This document shows, piece after piece, positions 63,951 to 64,000 of a DNA stretch of 64,000 bases (position 1 is the stretch's first letter; each line of letters begins with the position of its first letter). Location of the stretch: positions 21,156 through 85,155 of the forward strand of contig JAOPGA020001843.1 of assembly GCA_026419775.2 (NCBI GenBank), given 5' to 3'. Both the position numbers and the translations under genes were made by a program. The stretch is from Acrasis kona (taxonomy: Eukaryota; Heterolobosea; Eutetramitea; Acrasida; Acrasidae). The notes under the pieces were generated by a model that did not search any database, had not been told where the DNA came from, and saw only the letters and a program-made list of their open reading frames with translations.

Positions 63951-64000
63951 TCCGTGTTCATTGTAATGGCTCATCATCCATCGTATCCATATTGGCATCA

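Noticed and set aside
1-64000. CRISPR arrays, bacterial operons or insertion sequences
   Set aside because: No spaced short repeats of that kind. Spliceosomal introns throughout show eukaryotic nuclear DNA.

Overview
The window is compact nuclear DNA of a protist, about 60% AT. About 35 protein genes lie on both strands, often only tens of bases apart. Nearly all introns are GT-AG and 34-46 nt long, and reading frames hold across every junction I checked. Short introns, arginine deiminase, a crinkler-like P-loop remnant and a group I intron in an SSU rRNA fragment fit a heterolobosean amoeba (Naegleria/Acrasis-like; Acrasis is my best guess). The species is inference. Several reading frames break at short homopolymers, and there is one N at 5977, so the assembly probably carries indel errors.

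Layout. 1-7600: 3' end of a large VWA/Ig-like surface protein, a LURP-one-like protein, tRNA-Tyr(GUA), an RBR-type zinc-finger protein, a P-loop pseudogene and an FAD oxidoreductase. 7671-14562: a 12-exon golgin, then four genes for secreted or membrane proteins, two of them tandem paralogs. 14565-20416: a 1,845-aa myosin. 21819-29911: GH56-like secreted protein, ZIP transporter, a small membrane protein, a desaturase/hydroxylase, Sec14-like protein and Bud23. 29926-38652: a prenylatable SNARE, an RGS-START-DEP-C2 protein, a myotubularin and a broken HYR-domain gene. 38954-56573: membrane, mitochondrial and HARE-HTH proteins, a cyclic-nucleotide-gated channel, a MAP kinase, the ATAC acetyltransferase KAT14, CHMP1, LEA2, BLOC1S1, a Rieske-like oxygenase without its Rieske ligands, and arginine deiminase fused to a second pentein domain. 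56972-61039: a decayed gene and a 12-exon RCC1-repeat surface protein. 61085-64000: a 5'-truncated SSU rRNA fragment, a group I intron core, and a 539-aa zinc-finger ORF between two 125-bp repeats.

No pathway operon is present, as expected for a eukaryote. Themes recur: membrane traffic (golgin, SNARE, CHMP1, BLOC1S1, myotubularin, Sec14, myosin), signalling (RGS-START-DEP-C2, MAPK, channel) and cell-surface proteins. The least ordinary parts are the right-end rDNA/intron/ORF unit, the tRNA-Tyr with a second intron-like insertion, and the Rieske and arginine deiminase proteins with lost active sites.
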